In this document: one piece after another, positions 23,707 to 33,750 of the stretch
Position numbering within the stretch: the first letter of the stretch is position 1
Layout of the letters: the number at the start of each line of letters is the position of its first letter
NCBI GenBank assembly: GCA_944325175.1
Contig: CALUYZ010000004.1
Location: forward strand, 62,001 to 126,000
Length of the DNA stretch: 64,000 nt
Reading direction: 5' to 3'
Source: Candidatus Gastranaerophilales bacterium
GTDB taxonomy: Bacteria > Cyanobacteriota > Vampirovibrionia > Gastranaerophilales > Gastranaerophilaceae
Position numbers and translations under genes: made by a program
Notes under the pieces: generated by a model
Databases searched by the model: none
What the model was told of the DNA's origin: nothing
The model's input: only the letters and a program-made list of their open reading frames with translations

Positions 23707-25679
23707 TAAAAAAAATTCTTTTTATAATAATTTCAATTTTAATTTTTATAGCCGCTTTTTTTGCGGCAAAAACCCCTGAAGTTAATCTTACCGGTGCTTT
23801 TTTAGATAAAAATTCAAACCTTGTAAAATTAGCAAATCTTTCATCAAATTATTTGACTGTTATTTTTGAAGCAGAAAATAAAGAAGATTTAGATGAAATT
23901 CAATCAGGGTTTAAAAAAGAAAACTTAAATTATAGAGAAATAACAGATATTTATAAAAATTACCCTGAAAATTTTTTATCTGATGAAATTAAAAATTTAA
24001 TTATAGAAAAAAATTATAAAAAGCTTGATGAAATTGCTTTAAACCAGCTATATAGCCCTTTTTCATTAATTTTAGCGCCAATAAATTTAGACCCATATTT
24101 ATTATCAACAAATTATTTATTGTCTAAAAATTTAGATGAAACAATAAAAGAAAAAGACGGCAAATTTTATTCAAAAGAAAATTTTAAAATAAAAGATAAA
24201 AAACAAATTGAGAACTTTTTAAAGCTTCAAAAAGAAAATGAAAAAGGGAAAATTTACCTTGCAGGGGCGCCCATTCATTCTTATTTAACAAGTGAAAAGT
24301 CTTCTTTTGAAATAAATTTAATTTGCATTATTTCAACAATAGCTTTGATTTTGCTTTTTAAATTTTATTTTAAAAATATAAAAATTTTAATTCCTGTTAT
24401 TTTGAGCATTTTATTTGGGTTTTTGTTTGGGTTTTCAATTTCAACATTAATTTTCAAAAAATTGCACATTTTAACATTTGTTTTTTCAACCACATTAATT
24501 GGTATAAGCCTTGATTATTCCCTTCATTCTTTTTTGGTTGGCGATGAAAAAAAATTTATTAAAAATTTAACCGTTTCAATGCTAACAACTGTTTTTGCGT
24601 TTTTAATTCTTCTTTTTTCAAATATGGAAATTTTAAAACAAATCGCAATTTTCACATCTTTTGGGCTTATTGGGGTTTACCTTTTTGTTGTTATATTTTT
24701 ATATAAAAAAGTAAACCTTAATCCTAAAAAAACATTTGAAATTGAAAATAAAAAAGTAAAAGTTGTTTTAAGCGTTTTTATTTTGTTGGTTTTAATTTTG
24801 GGCGGAACCAAAATTAATTTTAATGATGATATAAAAAATTTATATAAACCAACAAAAAAACTGGAATTTGCTGAAAAAATTAATTCTGAAATTTTTAATT
24901 CAAAACAGCCGAATTTTATTTTGGTTGAAGGAAAAAATTTAGATGAAATTCTTCAAAAAGAAGAAAAATTAAATATCAAAAATTCAATTTCAATTTCAAA
25001 TTTTATTCAATCAACAAAAAAACAAAAAGAAAACCAAAAGCTTGTTCAAAATTTATATAAAAATAATTTAGATAACTATGCAACATTTTTATCTAAAAGC
25101 GAAATTCAAAAATTAAAAAATAAAGAATTTAAAATTTATGATGTTGAAAATTTTCCTTTGAAAAAAGATTTTATGCTTGATAATTCAACAAGTTTTATAA
25201 TGACAAATGAAAAAATAAATGGTTCAATTAACCCTTCTGTTGAAATTACAAAGAAAATGACAGAACTTAGAAAAGAAATTTTATTTTTGGTTCCTTTTTT
25301 ATATTTAGCTTTGTTTTTATTTTTAACCCTTTCTTTTGGAATTAAAAAAGGGGTTAAAATCATTACCCCGCCTTTAGTTGGCGTTTTATTTTCAATTTGT
25401 TTTTTGGGGCTATTTAATATAGAAATAAATTTATTCCACATTTTATCTTTAATTTTAATAACAGGTTTTAGCCTTGATTATTCAATTTTTAGGGCAAATT
25501 CAGGCGATGGTTCAAAGTGTGCCGTTTTTGTTTCATTTTTATCAACCGCATTTTCATTTCTTTTATTATCAACAACAAGCTTTAAATTAATAAGTTCAAT
25601 CGGGCTTACTTTGTTTTTGGGTGTTACGGTTTCATATTTATTAAGCTTATTTATGGTAAAATCGAATAATGAAAAGTGA
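23703..25679 (+). CDS. apeM: MMPL/RND-type exporter ApeM-like
   Basis: A 658-residue RND-superfamily membrane protein. One N-terminal membrane helix is followed by a periplasmic loop of about 170 residues, a first bundle (about 200-345) with TLIGISLDYSLHSFLVGD, a second loop, and a second bundle (about 525-655) with SLILITGFSLDYSIF. The twin DYS motifs carry the proton-relay Asp residues. It likely exports the aryl-polyene lipid from the inner membrane. It is somewhat shorter than proteobacterial ApeM. It overlaps apeL by 4 bp and apeB by 11 bp. Confidence 0.9.
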   Translation: MIKKILFIIISILIFIAAFFAAKTPEVNLTGAFLDKNSNLVKLANLSSNYLTVIFEAENKEDLDEIQSGFKKENLNYREITDIYKNYPENFLSDEIKNLIIEKNYKKLDEIALNQLYSPFSLILAPINLDPYLLSTNYLLSKNLDETIKEKDGKFYSKENFKIKDKKQIENFLKLQKENEKGKIYLAGAPIHSYLTSEKSSFEINLICIISTIALILLFKFYFKNIKILIPVILSILFGFLFGFSISTLIFKKLHILTFVFSTTLIGISLDYSLHSFLVGDEKKFIKNLTVSMLTTVFAFLILLFSNMEILKQIAIFTSFGLIGVYLFVVIFLYKKVNLNPKKTFEIENKKVKVVLSVFILLVLILGGTKINFNDDIKNLYKPTKKLEFAEKINSEIFNSKQPNFILVEGKNLDEILQKEEKLNIKNSISISNFIQSTKKQKENQKLVQNLYKNNLDNYATFLSKSEIQKLKNKEFKIYDVENFPLKKDFMLDNSTSFIMTNEKINGSINPSVEITKKMTELRKEILFLVPFLYLALFLFLTLSFGIKKGVKIITPPLVGVLFSICFLGLFNIEINLFHILSLILITGFSLDYSIFRANSGDGSKCAVFVSFLSTAFSFLLLSTTSFKLISSIGLTLFLGVTVSYLLSLFMVKSNNEK

Positions 25680-26712
25680 AAAGAAACATAAACTTATAGA
25701 AGCTTTATCTGAAGCGCAAAAAATTGCTTTTTCACCCCTAATGTTTCAGGCGGTTAATTGTTTAATTGAATTAAACATTTTAAATGAAATTGATTGCCGC
25801 CCACAAACAAAAAAAGAATTACAAGATAAATTAAATTTATCTGATTACATTTTATCAACCCTTTTAGAAGTTGCCCTTATAAATAAAATTGTAGAAAAAA
25901 AGGAAGAAAAATTTTATATAACACATATTGGCGAAGCCCTTTTATACGATGAGATGACAAGGGTTAATTTTAATTTTACAAAAGATGTTTGCTATATTGG
26001 CGCCAATAAATTAAAAGAATCTTTTTTATCTGAAACACCTTATGGCATAAAAGAAATTTTTAAAGAAGCAAAAACAATTTACCCCTACATTTCAAAATTG
26101 CCCGATAAAATGAAAAAAAGCTGGTATGAATTTGACCATTATTATTCAGATAATTGCTTTGATATTATTTATAAAATGATAACCCCAATATCAAAAATAA
26201 CAGATATTGGCTGTAATACGGGCAAATTTGAAAAAATGGTTTTAAAAAATAACCCAAACCAAGACATTTTAATGGTTGATTTACCTGAAAACATTGAAAT
26301 AATTAAAAATGACCCTGAACTTTCAAATTGCAATTTTTTTGCAACGGATATTTTAGATGAAAAACAAGAGCTGCCAAAGCTTTCAGGCGCTGTTTTTATG
26401 AGCCAATTTTTAGATTGCTTTTCAAAAGAACAAATTAAATTAATTTTAAATAAAATTTATAAAGCAAGCTCAAGCGATATTAAGGTTTATATTTTAGAGC
26501 CATTAATTGACAGGCAAAAATTTGAAGGCGCAAAATATTCAATAATCCATACCTCTCTTTATTTCACCTGTATGGCAAACGGCAAAAGCAAAATGTATAA
26601 TTATTCAGATTTTGAAGAATTAATTAATGAAACAGGCTTTGAAATTAAAAATTCTTATGACGGGCTTGGGGCGCATGATTATACATTAATAGAATGTGTG
26701 ATAAAAAAATGA
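25669..26712 (+). CDS. apeB: SAM-dependent O-methyltransferase ApeB-like
   Basis: A 347-residue protein. Residues 1-100 form a winged-helix dimerisation domain (SPLMFQAVNCLIELNILNEI), followed by a Rossmann methyltransferase core with ITDIGCNTGKFE (motif I, about residue 180) and GAVFMSQFLDCF. This is the plant-like O-methyltransferase fold. In aryl-polyene synthesis a methyltransferase can modify the aryl head group. Here it lies near the end of the operon rather than at the start as in E. coli. An extended -10 (TGGTAAAAT) lies six bases before the ATG inside apeM. Confidence 0.82.
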   Translation: MKSEKKHKLIEALSEAQKIAFSPLMFQAVNCLIELNILNEIDCRPQTKKELQDKLNLSDYILSTLLEVALINKIVEKKEEKFYITHIGEALLYDEMTRVNFNFTKDVCYIGANKLKESFLSETPYGIKEIFKEAKTIYPYISKLPDKMKKSWYEFDHYYSDNCFDIIYKMITPISKITDIGCNTGKFEKMVLKNNPNQDILMVDLPENIEIIKNDPELSNCNFFATDILDEKQELPKLSGAVFMSQFLDCFSKEQIKLILNKIYKASSSDIKVYILEPLIDRQKFEGAKYSIIHTSLYFTCMANGKSKMYNYSDFEELINETGFEIKNSYDGLGAHDYTLIECVIKK

Positions 26713-27569
26713 AAAAATGGTTTCAAATGCCTGAATGTGCCGCAGGCAAAAAACGCCTTCTTTTAAGCTATTTTTTATATAAAATTTTTGGCTCCTCAAT
26801 TTTAAGAATCATAGCCTTTTTTGTTTCTTTATCTGTTTTTTTGTTTAACAGTGAAAGAAGAAATTCATCAATTAAATTTTATAAATTAATTAAAAAACCG
26901 CCAATTCTAAGCACATACAGGCAATTTTTTAATTATGCAAATTCTTTGGTTGATAAAATAATTTCTTTTTCAGGAAATTTTGATACAAATAAATTTATTT
27001 TAAAAAACGACCCAAACATTTATAAAGGTGCATTTTTTATAACAACCCACATTGGAAACATTGAAATTTTAAGGTGTTTAATTGAAAAATTTGACAATTT
27101 AAGAACAAATATTTTCCTTCAAGGAAATTTTTGTGAAACCTTCAACAGCTTTTTAAAAACGCTTGAAATAAAAGTGAATGCAGATATTTTCCCTGTTGAA
27201 GAAATAGACATTGAAACATCCATCATAATTTCAGAAAGGTTAAAAAACGGCGAAATTGTTTTTATGGCAGGAGATAGAATTTCAGCCCAAAATGAAAATA
27301 AAGTTTATGAAGGGGATTTTTTAGGTAAAAAAATTCAACTGCCACAAGGCACACTTAAATTTGCCCTTATGATGAATGTTCCCATTTATTTTATAGTTTG
27401 TGCTAAAGAAGGAAAAAATTATATAGTTCAAGCTGAAGAATTTATTTCAGAGAAAAACAAAAAACAAGAAAAGTTGGATGAATTAAAACAAGCCTATCTA
27501 AAATTTCTTGAAAAATATACCCTTAAATATCCATACCAATTCTACAATTTTTATCAAATGTGGGATTAA
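26694..27569 (+). CDS. LpxL/HtrB-like acyltransferase (ApeJ acyltransferase-part equivalent)
   Basis: A 291-residue late lipid-A-type acyltransferase. It has an N-terminal membrane helix at about 35-50, FFITTHIGNIEILR containing HX4E (HIGNIE), MAGDRISAQNENKVYEGDFLGKKI and LPQGTLKFALMMNVPIYF. In E. coli-type clusters this activity is the acyltransferase half of the glycosyltransferase-acyltransferase ApeJ; here only the acyltransferase is encoded. A role in lipidating the polyene is inferred from position. It overlaps apeB by 19 bp and ends 4 bp into the convergent XRE gene. Confidence 0.85.
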   Translation: MCDKKMKKWFQMPECAAGKKRLLLSYFLYKIFGSSILRIIAFFVSLSVFLFNSERRNSSIKFYKLIKKPPILSTYRQFFNYANSLVDKIISFSGNFDTNKFILKNDPNIYKGAFFITTHIGNIEILRCLIEKFDNLRTNIFLQGNFCETFNSFLKTLEIKVNADIFPVEEIDIETSIIISERLKNGEIVFMAGDRISAQNENKVYEGDFLGKKIQLPQGTLKFALMMNVPIYFIVCAKEGKNYIVQAEEFISEKNKKQEKLDELKQAYLKFLEKYTLKYPYQFYNFYQMWD

Positions 27570-27883
27570 CTTATATAGCCTTCTATAAATTTATAAATAA
27601 ATTTTATTTTTTCATCGCTTATTTTATCAATGTTTTCAACTATTTCTTCTTTCATTTTGTCGATTGATTTTAAGTGGCTGAAATCAAAAAGAGTTTTCAA
27701 TTCAACATTTAATTTATTTGCAATTTTTTCAATGGTTGGAAGCGAGGGAAAATGTCTGCCGCTTTCTATTCCGCTTAAAGATGTTGTTTCAATATTAATA
27801 AGCTCAGCAAGCTTTTCTTGTGTTAAACCGGCTTCTTTTCTTAATTCTTTTATTCTTTTACCTAATAATTTTTTATTATCCAT
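27566..27883 (-). CDS. XRE-family transcriptional regulator
   Basis: A 105-residue protein with an N-terminal lambda-repressor-like helix-turn-helix at about 10-64 (LTQEKLAELINIETTSLSGIESG, then PSLPTIEKIANKLNV) and a helical C-terminal tail. It is convergent with the aryl-polyene operon and divergent from the glycosyltransferase gene at 28062. A control role over either neighbour is plausible but unproven; the 178-bp gap to the glycosyltransferase contains TAGTTTTA-type inverted matches (27956-28040) that could be an operator. Confidence 0.85.
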   Translation of the reverse strand: MDNKKLLGKRIKELRKEAGLTQEKLAELINIETTSLSGIESGRHFPSLPTIEKIANKLNVELKTLFDFSHLKSIDKMKEEIVENIDKISDEKIKFIYKFIEGYIS

Positions 27884-28061
27884 CTTAAAAATACCTTTTT
27901 TAGTATGATAGTTTATAGGCAGTCAAAAAATAAGCGTAAATAAAATATACTTTTTACTAAAACTATGTATTTAATAAAAACAAATCATTGAAATATAAAA
28001 AGTTTTCGTGTAAACTATAGATTAAATACTTAGTTTTAATTTTTTAAAGGTGGAATTATTT

Positions 28062-30137
28062 ATGTGCCATAAGAAAACTGACACGGCATTTTTTGGTGCC
28101 GAAAATTTTTTATCTAAATTTTGCTCTGAAAATGAAGTTTTAAACCCAAAAATTTCTGTAATAATTCCTGCATATAATGTTGAAAAATATATTGAAAAAT
28201 GCCTTTTATCAGTTAATTTGCAAACATTGAAAGAAATTGAAATTATAGTTATAAATGATGGCTCAACTGATTCTACACTATCTTTAATTTTAGAATTTGC
28301 AAAAGTTGATAAAAGAATAAAACTAATTAATCAAGAAAACAAAAAACAAGGTGCCGCAAGAAATGCGGGGCTAAAAATTGCCAAAGGTGAATATATTGGC
28401 TATATTGATGCGGATGATTGGATAGATATTGATTATTTTGAAAAATTATATTTAGCAGCTAAAAAATATGATGCCGATATTGCGCTTGCAAATAATATAA
28501 GAGTTGGGGGAAAGAAAAAGAAAGCAAGATTAAATATTAATAAAGAAAAAGTTTATTCAACCTTGCAAGAAAAATTTGATATATGTAAACAATGGAAAAA
28601 CCAATGCCCGACAAATAAAATTTATAAAAGGGAAATGCTTAAAAAAAATAAAATTACTTGGCCTGAAAACATTTATTGCGAAGACAAAATTTACACAACA
28701 AAAGCAATTTATTATGCAAATAAAATTGTTACCGTTCCAAACATTTTTTATTATTATTATAGAAACCCAAATTCAACTGTTTTAGGTGGAAATAAAAAGC
28801 AATTAAGGGAACATAAAAACATTGCTAAAATCTCTGTAATAGAATTTTTAAGAAAAAATAATGCTAAATTGAAAGATAAAGAATTTTTTGCTATAAAAAA
28901 AGAATTTAGTTTGTTTAAAATTCCTATTCTTCAAATAAAAGAAAGCATTTATACTAGAATAACAACAATTTTTGGAATTCCATTTTTTGAAAAAGAAATT
29001 AAGGATGAATGGAAAAATTTTGAAAGGCAAAAAATTAAAATTTTTGGAATAAAAATTTCATATAAAAATAAAGATTTTATAAAAAAAGCAAACCAATGGA
29101 ATATGGAGCAAAATAAAATTAACTTAAATAAAAAAATTCAAAAAAATGAGAAAAACATTTTATTTATTGCAAGAAATTTTATTAAAAAAGGCGGCATTGA
29201 AACAAGGCTGAATCAATACATTGAACAAATTATTCCTATGGGCTGGAAGGTTTTTATTTTATCTGAAAACAATCAAAACGAAGAACTTTTAAAATATACA
29301 AACTTTAATTTAATTTTTGATGCTAAAAACGTTGAAGAATGTTTAATTGAAATAATTAATAAATATAAAATTAATGTTATTGAATTTCAATTTAAAAACC
29401 CAAAAATTTTGAAAAATATAGATTTATCACGCCTTAAATTAAGGGCAAAAACAGGCTGCACAATCCACAATTTAGGGATTAAAAATTATAAAATTTTAAA
29501 TGAATTTGATTATAAAATTATTGCAAGTGAATATATGTCTAAGTATAATTACACAAAAGTTATTGGTGCAGATGTAATTCAAAATTGCATTGATATTAAA
29601 AAATTTGAAAATTTTCAAACTTGGGAATATAAGGGGCAAAAAACAGCACTTTTTATATCAAGAATTGCTGTTGATAAGTTAAGTTCTATTCAATGTTTTA
29701 TAAAATATTGTATTCAATATAATTATAATTTTTTAATTGCAGGCGGCGGGTTTAATTTTGAAGAAATTAAGAAAAATTTAATTAATAAATTTAATCTAAA
29801 AGAAGAAAATTTTATTGGTGAAATTAACACAATGGAATATTTAAGCAAAAATAGAGATAAAATTCTTTTTGTAGGGGGTTTAGGGCAAGTTATAATTGAA
29901 GGTTTATTTTTAAATTTTCCCTGCCTTTGTTGTTCTAATTACAAAGACAAAGGATTTTCCTTTGTAACAAATAAAAACTTCTTCTTATTTGATAATTTTA
30001 CGGTAACTAAAAACATAGAAAAAGAATTCGAATTAAAAATTAATGATATTAAAAATTACAAATTAAGGCATCTTATTATTGCAAACAGAAATTTAACCGT
30101 TGGTATAGGAAAATATTTGAGCATTATTGAAAATTAG
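28062..30137 (+). CDS. Bifunctional glycosyltransferase: GT2 plus GT-B domains
   Basis: A 691-residue protein from the ATG at 28062 (MCHKKTDTAFF), which has AAAGGTGG upstream; an upstream in-frame GTG at 28050 is less likely. Residues about 30-260 are a GT-A family 2 domain: SVIIPAYNVEKYI, VINDGSTD, GAARNAG and the metal site IDADDW. Residues about 365-691 resemble a GT4-like GT-B domain (FIARNFIKKGGIETRLN, then ALFISRIAVDKLSS and GLGQVIIEGL). It probably adds two sugars to a surface glycan. The cysteine-containing N-terminus recalls lipid-linked glycan enzymes but no membrane helix is seen. It appears to be a single gene. Confidence 0.85.
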   Translation: MCHKKTDTAFFGAENFLSKFCSENEVLNPKISVIIPAYNVEKYIEKCLLSVNLQTLKEIEIIVINDGSTDSTLSLILEFAKVDKRIKLINQENKKQGAARNAGLKIAKGEYIGYIDADDWIDIDYFEKLYLAAKKYDADIALANNIRVGGKKKKARLNINKEKVYSTLQEKFDICKQWKNQCPTNKIYKREMLKKNKITWPENIYCEDKIYTTKAIYYANKIVTVPNIFYYYYRNPNSTVLGGNKKQLREHKNIAKISVIEFLRKNNAKLKDKEFFAIKKEFSLFKIPILQIKESIYTRITTIFGIPFFEKEIKDEWKNFERQKIKIFGIKISYKNKDFIKKANQWNMEQNKINLNKKIQKNEKNILFIARNFIKKGGIETRLNQYIEQIIPMGWKVFILSENNQNEELLKYTNFNLIFDAKNVEECLIEIINKYKINVIEFQFKNPKILKNIDLSRLKLRAKTGCTIHNLGIKNYKILNEFDYKIIASEYMSKYNYTKVIGADVIQNCIDIKKFENFQTWEYKGQKTALFISRIAVDKLSSIQCFIKYCIQYNYNFLIAGGGFNFEEIKKNLINKFNLKEENFIGEINTMEYLSKNRDKILFVGGLGQVIIEGLFLNFPCLCCSNYKDKGFSFVTNKNFFLFDNFTVTKNIEKEFELKINDIKNYKLRHLIIANRNLTVGIGKYLSIIEN

Positions 30138-30138
30138 C

Positions 30139-33110
30139 TTATAAAGCTCTATAAATAAGTTCTAAATTTTTTATATCGGCAAATTTTTTATATCCCCAAG
30201 GAATTGAAACGGTTAATTCGCTTTTATCTTTATAATTTTCTAAAGAATTTGAAAAAATAAACCCGTCATCAAGCTTAATTTTATATACCCCTGGGGAAAT
30301 TCCCGAAAAATAAAATTCGCCAAATTCATCTACTGTGCTGTATGAAACTTCTTTGCCGTTTTCATCATTTAAAACAACAATAAAATCTTGAATGTTTTTT
30401 GTTCTGCCAAAATCATCCAAAATTTTTAATTTGCCTTTAATGTTTCCAATGCAGCTTATAAGTGGAAGTTCCACCTTTGTTACTTTTTTGGCCTGAACCC
30501 TTGTTTGTTTTCCTTTTTGGGTTAATTTATCAACAATTAAAGTGGCAGGCAGGTTTTCATCATCAACTTTTACAATATAAAAGCCTTCATCTAAGCTGCC
30601 TGAAAAAACTCTGCCAAAATTCCCTGTATAATAAGTTTTGCTGCCATTTCCAAATTTAATTGGAACATTTTTTATTTTTATATCTTTTTTATCAAATTTA
30701 CCGTTTTTGTTTTTATCAATGTAGGCTAAAACATCAATATAGCCTTTGGTTTCATCTATATACCCGACAGATTTTACCCCTGATGGCGCAAATTGAAAGG
30801 CATCATTAACGGTTAAATTTATTGAATGTCTTGAATTCATGGGCAAAAACATATTATTTATTATATAACCCCCCATTTGATTGTATTGGTAGCTTAAATT
30901 AATTATTCTGCCGCTTTTTGTTCTGTATGCTAAATTTGCATAAATATCAAAGCCGTTGTCATCTCCCGTATATTTATAACCTGTCCCTAAGCTTAATGTA
31001 ACCCTTTTTATTTCAGGAAAAGTATAGCCAAATTTCAGCATATTATATTCATTTATCTGGTTTGTATATTTATAACTAATAACATCATGACCTAAATTTA
31101 GAACCCCTAAATTTTTTGGCATTTTTATATCTGTTTTTAGGTATATGGTTGAATATTTTGAAGAATAATCATCATAAGTTTTTTCCATATATTTTGTTGA
31201 ATAATTGCTTTCTGTTTTTCCTGCTTCTATAGATAAATTTGAGGTAATTTCTTTAGACAGGTTGAGATCATAATAATAGCTTTCATTTTTTGCAATGTTG
31301 TTTTCGCCTTGTCTGCCATTTATGTTGAATTTGACATCAAACAATTTTTTTGAATATTTATAAAAATTAAAATTATATTCTATAAAATTAATAAGCCCGC
31401 CATCAAACCTTTTTTCAGTATTTGAAAAATAGTTTTTTAAATTTATTTGAGTGCCAAAATCTTTTTTGTTTATGCCGCCAGATAGCATAGCGCCCATTCT
31501 GTCGTTATAATAGCTGCCATCTGAGCCTGCTAAATAATAATCTGCTGAAGTTGAAAAAATTCCTGATTTTATGAAAAAATCTTTTATTTTGTATTTTGTT
31601 TCGCCTGCTATTGTAAAGCCGCCCAAATTACCGTACATTCCGCTTATATCGTTTGCATAGCTTGTGCCAAATAAAATTTTAGAAGTAAGTTTTTCATTTT
31701 TTTTATATTCTAAACTGTTTAATAAACTTACCCCCTCTAAATTGTTTGGGTTTTTCCAAGTGCCTGAAGTTAAAAGGGCATCTGTTGAATAAATGCTTTG
31801 CCAAATTGAATTTTTGGGGGTTTGAAAAATTGAATCGAAGGAAATTTTTGAATCAAATTTTAAATTGTTTGTAATGCCATATTCATATTGTGCGCCTAAA
31901 AGAAATTTTTTCGTGTTCATTTCATAAATATAGCCGTTTGAATTGAACAATTTATTGTTATACCCTGTAACACCCCCCAAAACAGTGTATCTTGATTGAT
32001 TTTTTTCAAGGTGGTTTTTATCTTTTTTGTATTTTTTTCAAAAATGGTTTTTGTTTTGCCGTCTGCAAATAATTCTTCAAGCCTTATTTTTGTCGGGGGC
32101 TTATTTAAAAATAAATCTGATAATGTGTAATAACCATCGTATGTGCTAAGGGTTGCTTCTTCTTTGTCATCTGCAAAAACTTTAACAAGGCTATCTTTTC
32201 CAACGTAACCTTTTAATTCCCTGTATGATTTTGGTTTGAATTCATAGTTGCTTAATTGAACCCCAAGCATTTGATTTCCGATTGTATATTCTTCATCTTG
32301 AATACCCCTTGTTCTTCCAAGCTCAATTTCTTTTCCTTTGTAATTTTTCTTATATTTAAACCCTAAGCCCCCAAAAGAAAATAATTCGCCTTTATAGTTA
32401 TATGTATTCATATCTAAGCTTAAATCGCCGTCAAATGCTCTGCCTTTTAAAACCAGCTGAGTATTATTGTTAAAAAACAGGTTCTTTTCTGTTCCGTTTA
32501 TTAAATATTGAGAAACAGTATCGCTTATTGTTGAATTATTTAAAGAAATTGAGCTGAATTCTATTTTTTTATTTTCTTTTGGCGCTAAAACATTTTTATA
32601 AGCCTGAACTTTTTTTGTTTTGTTGTCATCAAAAAATTCTTCTTTTGCTCTTAATAAAATTAAATCTCTTTTTGTATTTGCAATTATTGATAAATCGTTT
32701 TTATCTGTTTTTATTTCGGAATTAAAAATAATGCTTAAATCTTTTTCCGAGCAAAAAATTTCATCTCTAATATCGTCCATTAAGCCTTTTTTTAAATAGC
32801 GATTTTTATTTTTCGAAATTGTTTTATTGTCAAATATTATTGAATTTTGGGTAATTTTGCCAATTTTTCCTTCATTTGTTTCAAAATCAATTTCTTTTGT
32901 AAGGTGATTAACTTTTGTTTTAACTTCAAAAATTTCTGACAACTGTTTAAATGGAAGTAAGATTTTATCTTCTTTTGTTAAAATAATTTCAATATCATAA
33001 AAAGCTTTATTGTTTAAATTAATATAAGAAACAGTATTCTCTGCTTCAATTCCAAAGGCAGCTTGAAAAAAAGAAAATAATAAAATTAAAATGGGGATAA
33101 AAAATTTCAC
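30139..33110 (-). pseudogene. Usher-like outer-membrane assembly protein, frameshifted
   Basis: Two frames, 33110-31917 and 31980-30139, form one protein of about 985 residues. The first has a signal peptide (MKFFIPILILLFSFFQAAFG), a copper-amine-oxidase-N-like module (KILLPFKQLSEIFEV), and the start of a barrel with YDGYYTLSDLFLNKP. The second continues SRYTVLGGVTGYNN, then many beta-strands, and ends in two Ig/carboxypeptidase-regulatory-like domains (VLAYIDKNKNGKFD, GEFYFSGISPGVYKI). The frames join if one A is added to the A7 tract at 32032-32038. It lies downstream of pilin and chaperone genes, hence usher-like. It may be phase-variable, a real pseudogene or a sequence error. Confidence 0.75.
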
Positions 33111-33114
33111 TGCT

Positions 33115-33744
33115 TTAAGGGTTCCTTATGGCGCTAAATGTAACTATTGCCTGATAAGTTCCCGCTCTGTCATTTGTGATTGAATATGTATTTGTCAATG
33201 GAACATTCCCGAACGTTTGAACAAAGTTTCCGTTTTTAGAATCTCCCATTTGAACAGCATAATAAAGCCCGCCATAGCTTGAATTTGTTTGCATTGTGGC
33301 AGATTGAACATTTGTTAAAACATTTGTAATTGGGTATGCAATGGCATTTCCATTTGAAGAAGAAGTCGGAGTTGAACTTTTTATATTATTTATAGCGTTT
33401 AATGTCGGTAAATTAGAAGATGAAACGTTTCCTAAAACAATGTAATCTCTGTTTGAATTCCTAAAATAGGCATTTGCTTCACCTGTTTTTGTATTTAATT
33501 TTGCCTGCACAACATAGCTATAATCACAATCTTCACCGTTTGTTTGAATGTTAAATGAGGCAGACAGGGAAGATAAGTTCCCTGTCGTTGGGTTTATCAC
33601 CCCTTTTGATAAAGCTTGATTATATGCTGTAATATTAACTGCAGCCGGTATTGTTGTTGTAATTGTTTGTTCAAAAGTGGTTTGCGAATAGCATTTTAAA
33701 TTACAAAACAACAAAACCATAAATATTTTAAATATTTTTTTCAT
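33115..33744 (-). CDS. Fimbrial-type subunit, minor paralogue
   Basis: A 209-residue secreted protein with a signal peptide (MKKIFKIFMVLLFCNLKCYS, cut near 20-21). The mature part is Asn/Thr/Ser-rich and beta in character, with NPTTGNLSSLSASFNI, NGNAIAYPITNV and NTYSITNDRAGTYQAIVTFSA at the C-terminus. It shares the layout of the next gene (xGNLxxxxxSxFxI, xNANAIAYxIT, NTYS...AGTYQAxxT), so the two are paralogues. A terminal beta-strand after the GTYQA motif could serve for donor-strand exchange. It is 4 bp upstream of the usher-like gene. Confidence 0.72.
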   Translation of the reverse strand: MKKIFKIFMVLLFCNLKCYSQTTFEQTITTTIPAAVNITAYNQALSKGVINPTTGNLSSLSASFNIQTNGEDCDYSYVVQAKLNTKTGEANAYFRNSNRDYIVLGNVSSSNLPTLNAINNIKSSTPTSSSNGNAIAYPITNVLTNVQSATMQTNSSYGGLYYAVQMGDSKNGNFVQTFGNVPLTNTYSITNDRAGTYQAIVTFSAIRNP

Positions 33745-33750
33745 TTTTTA

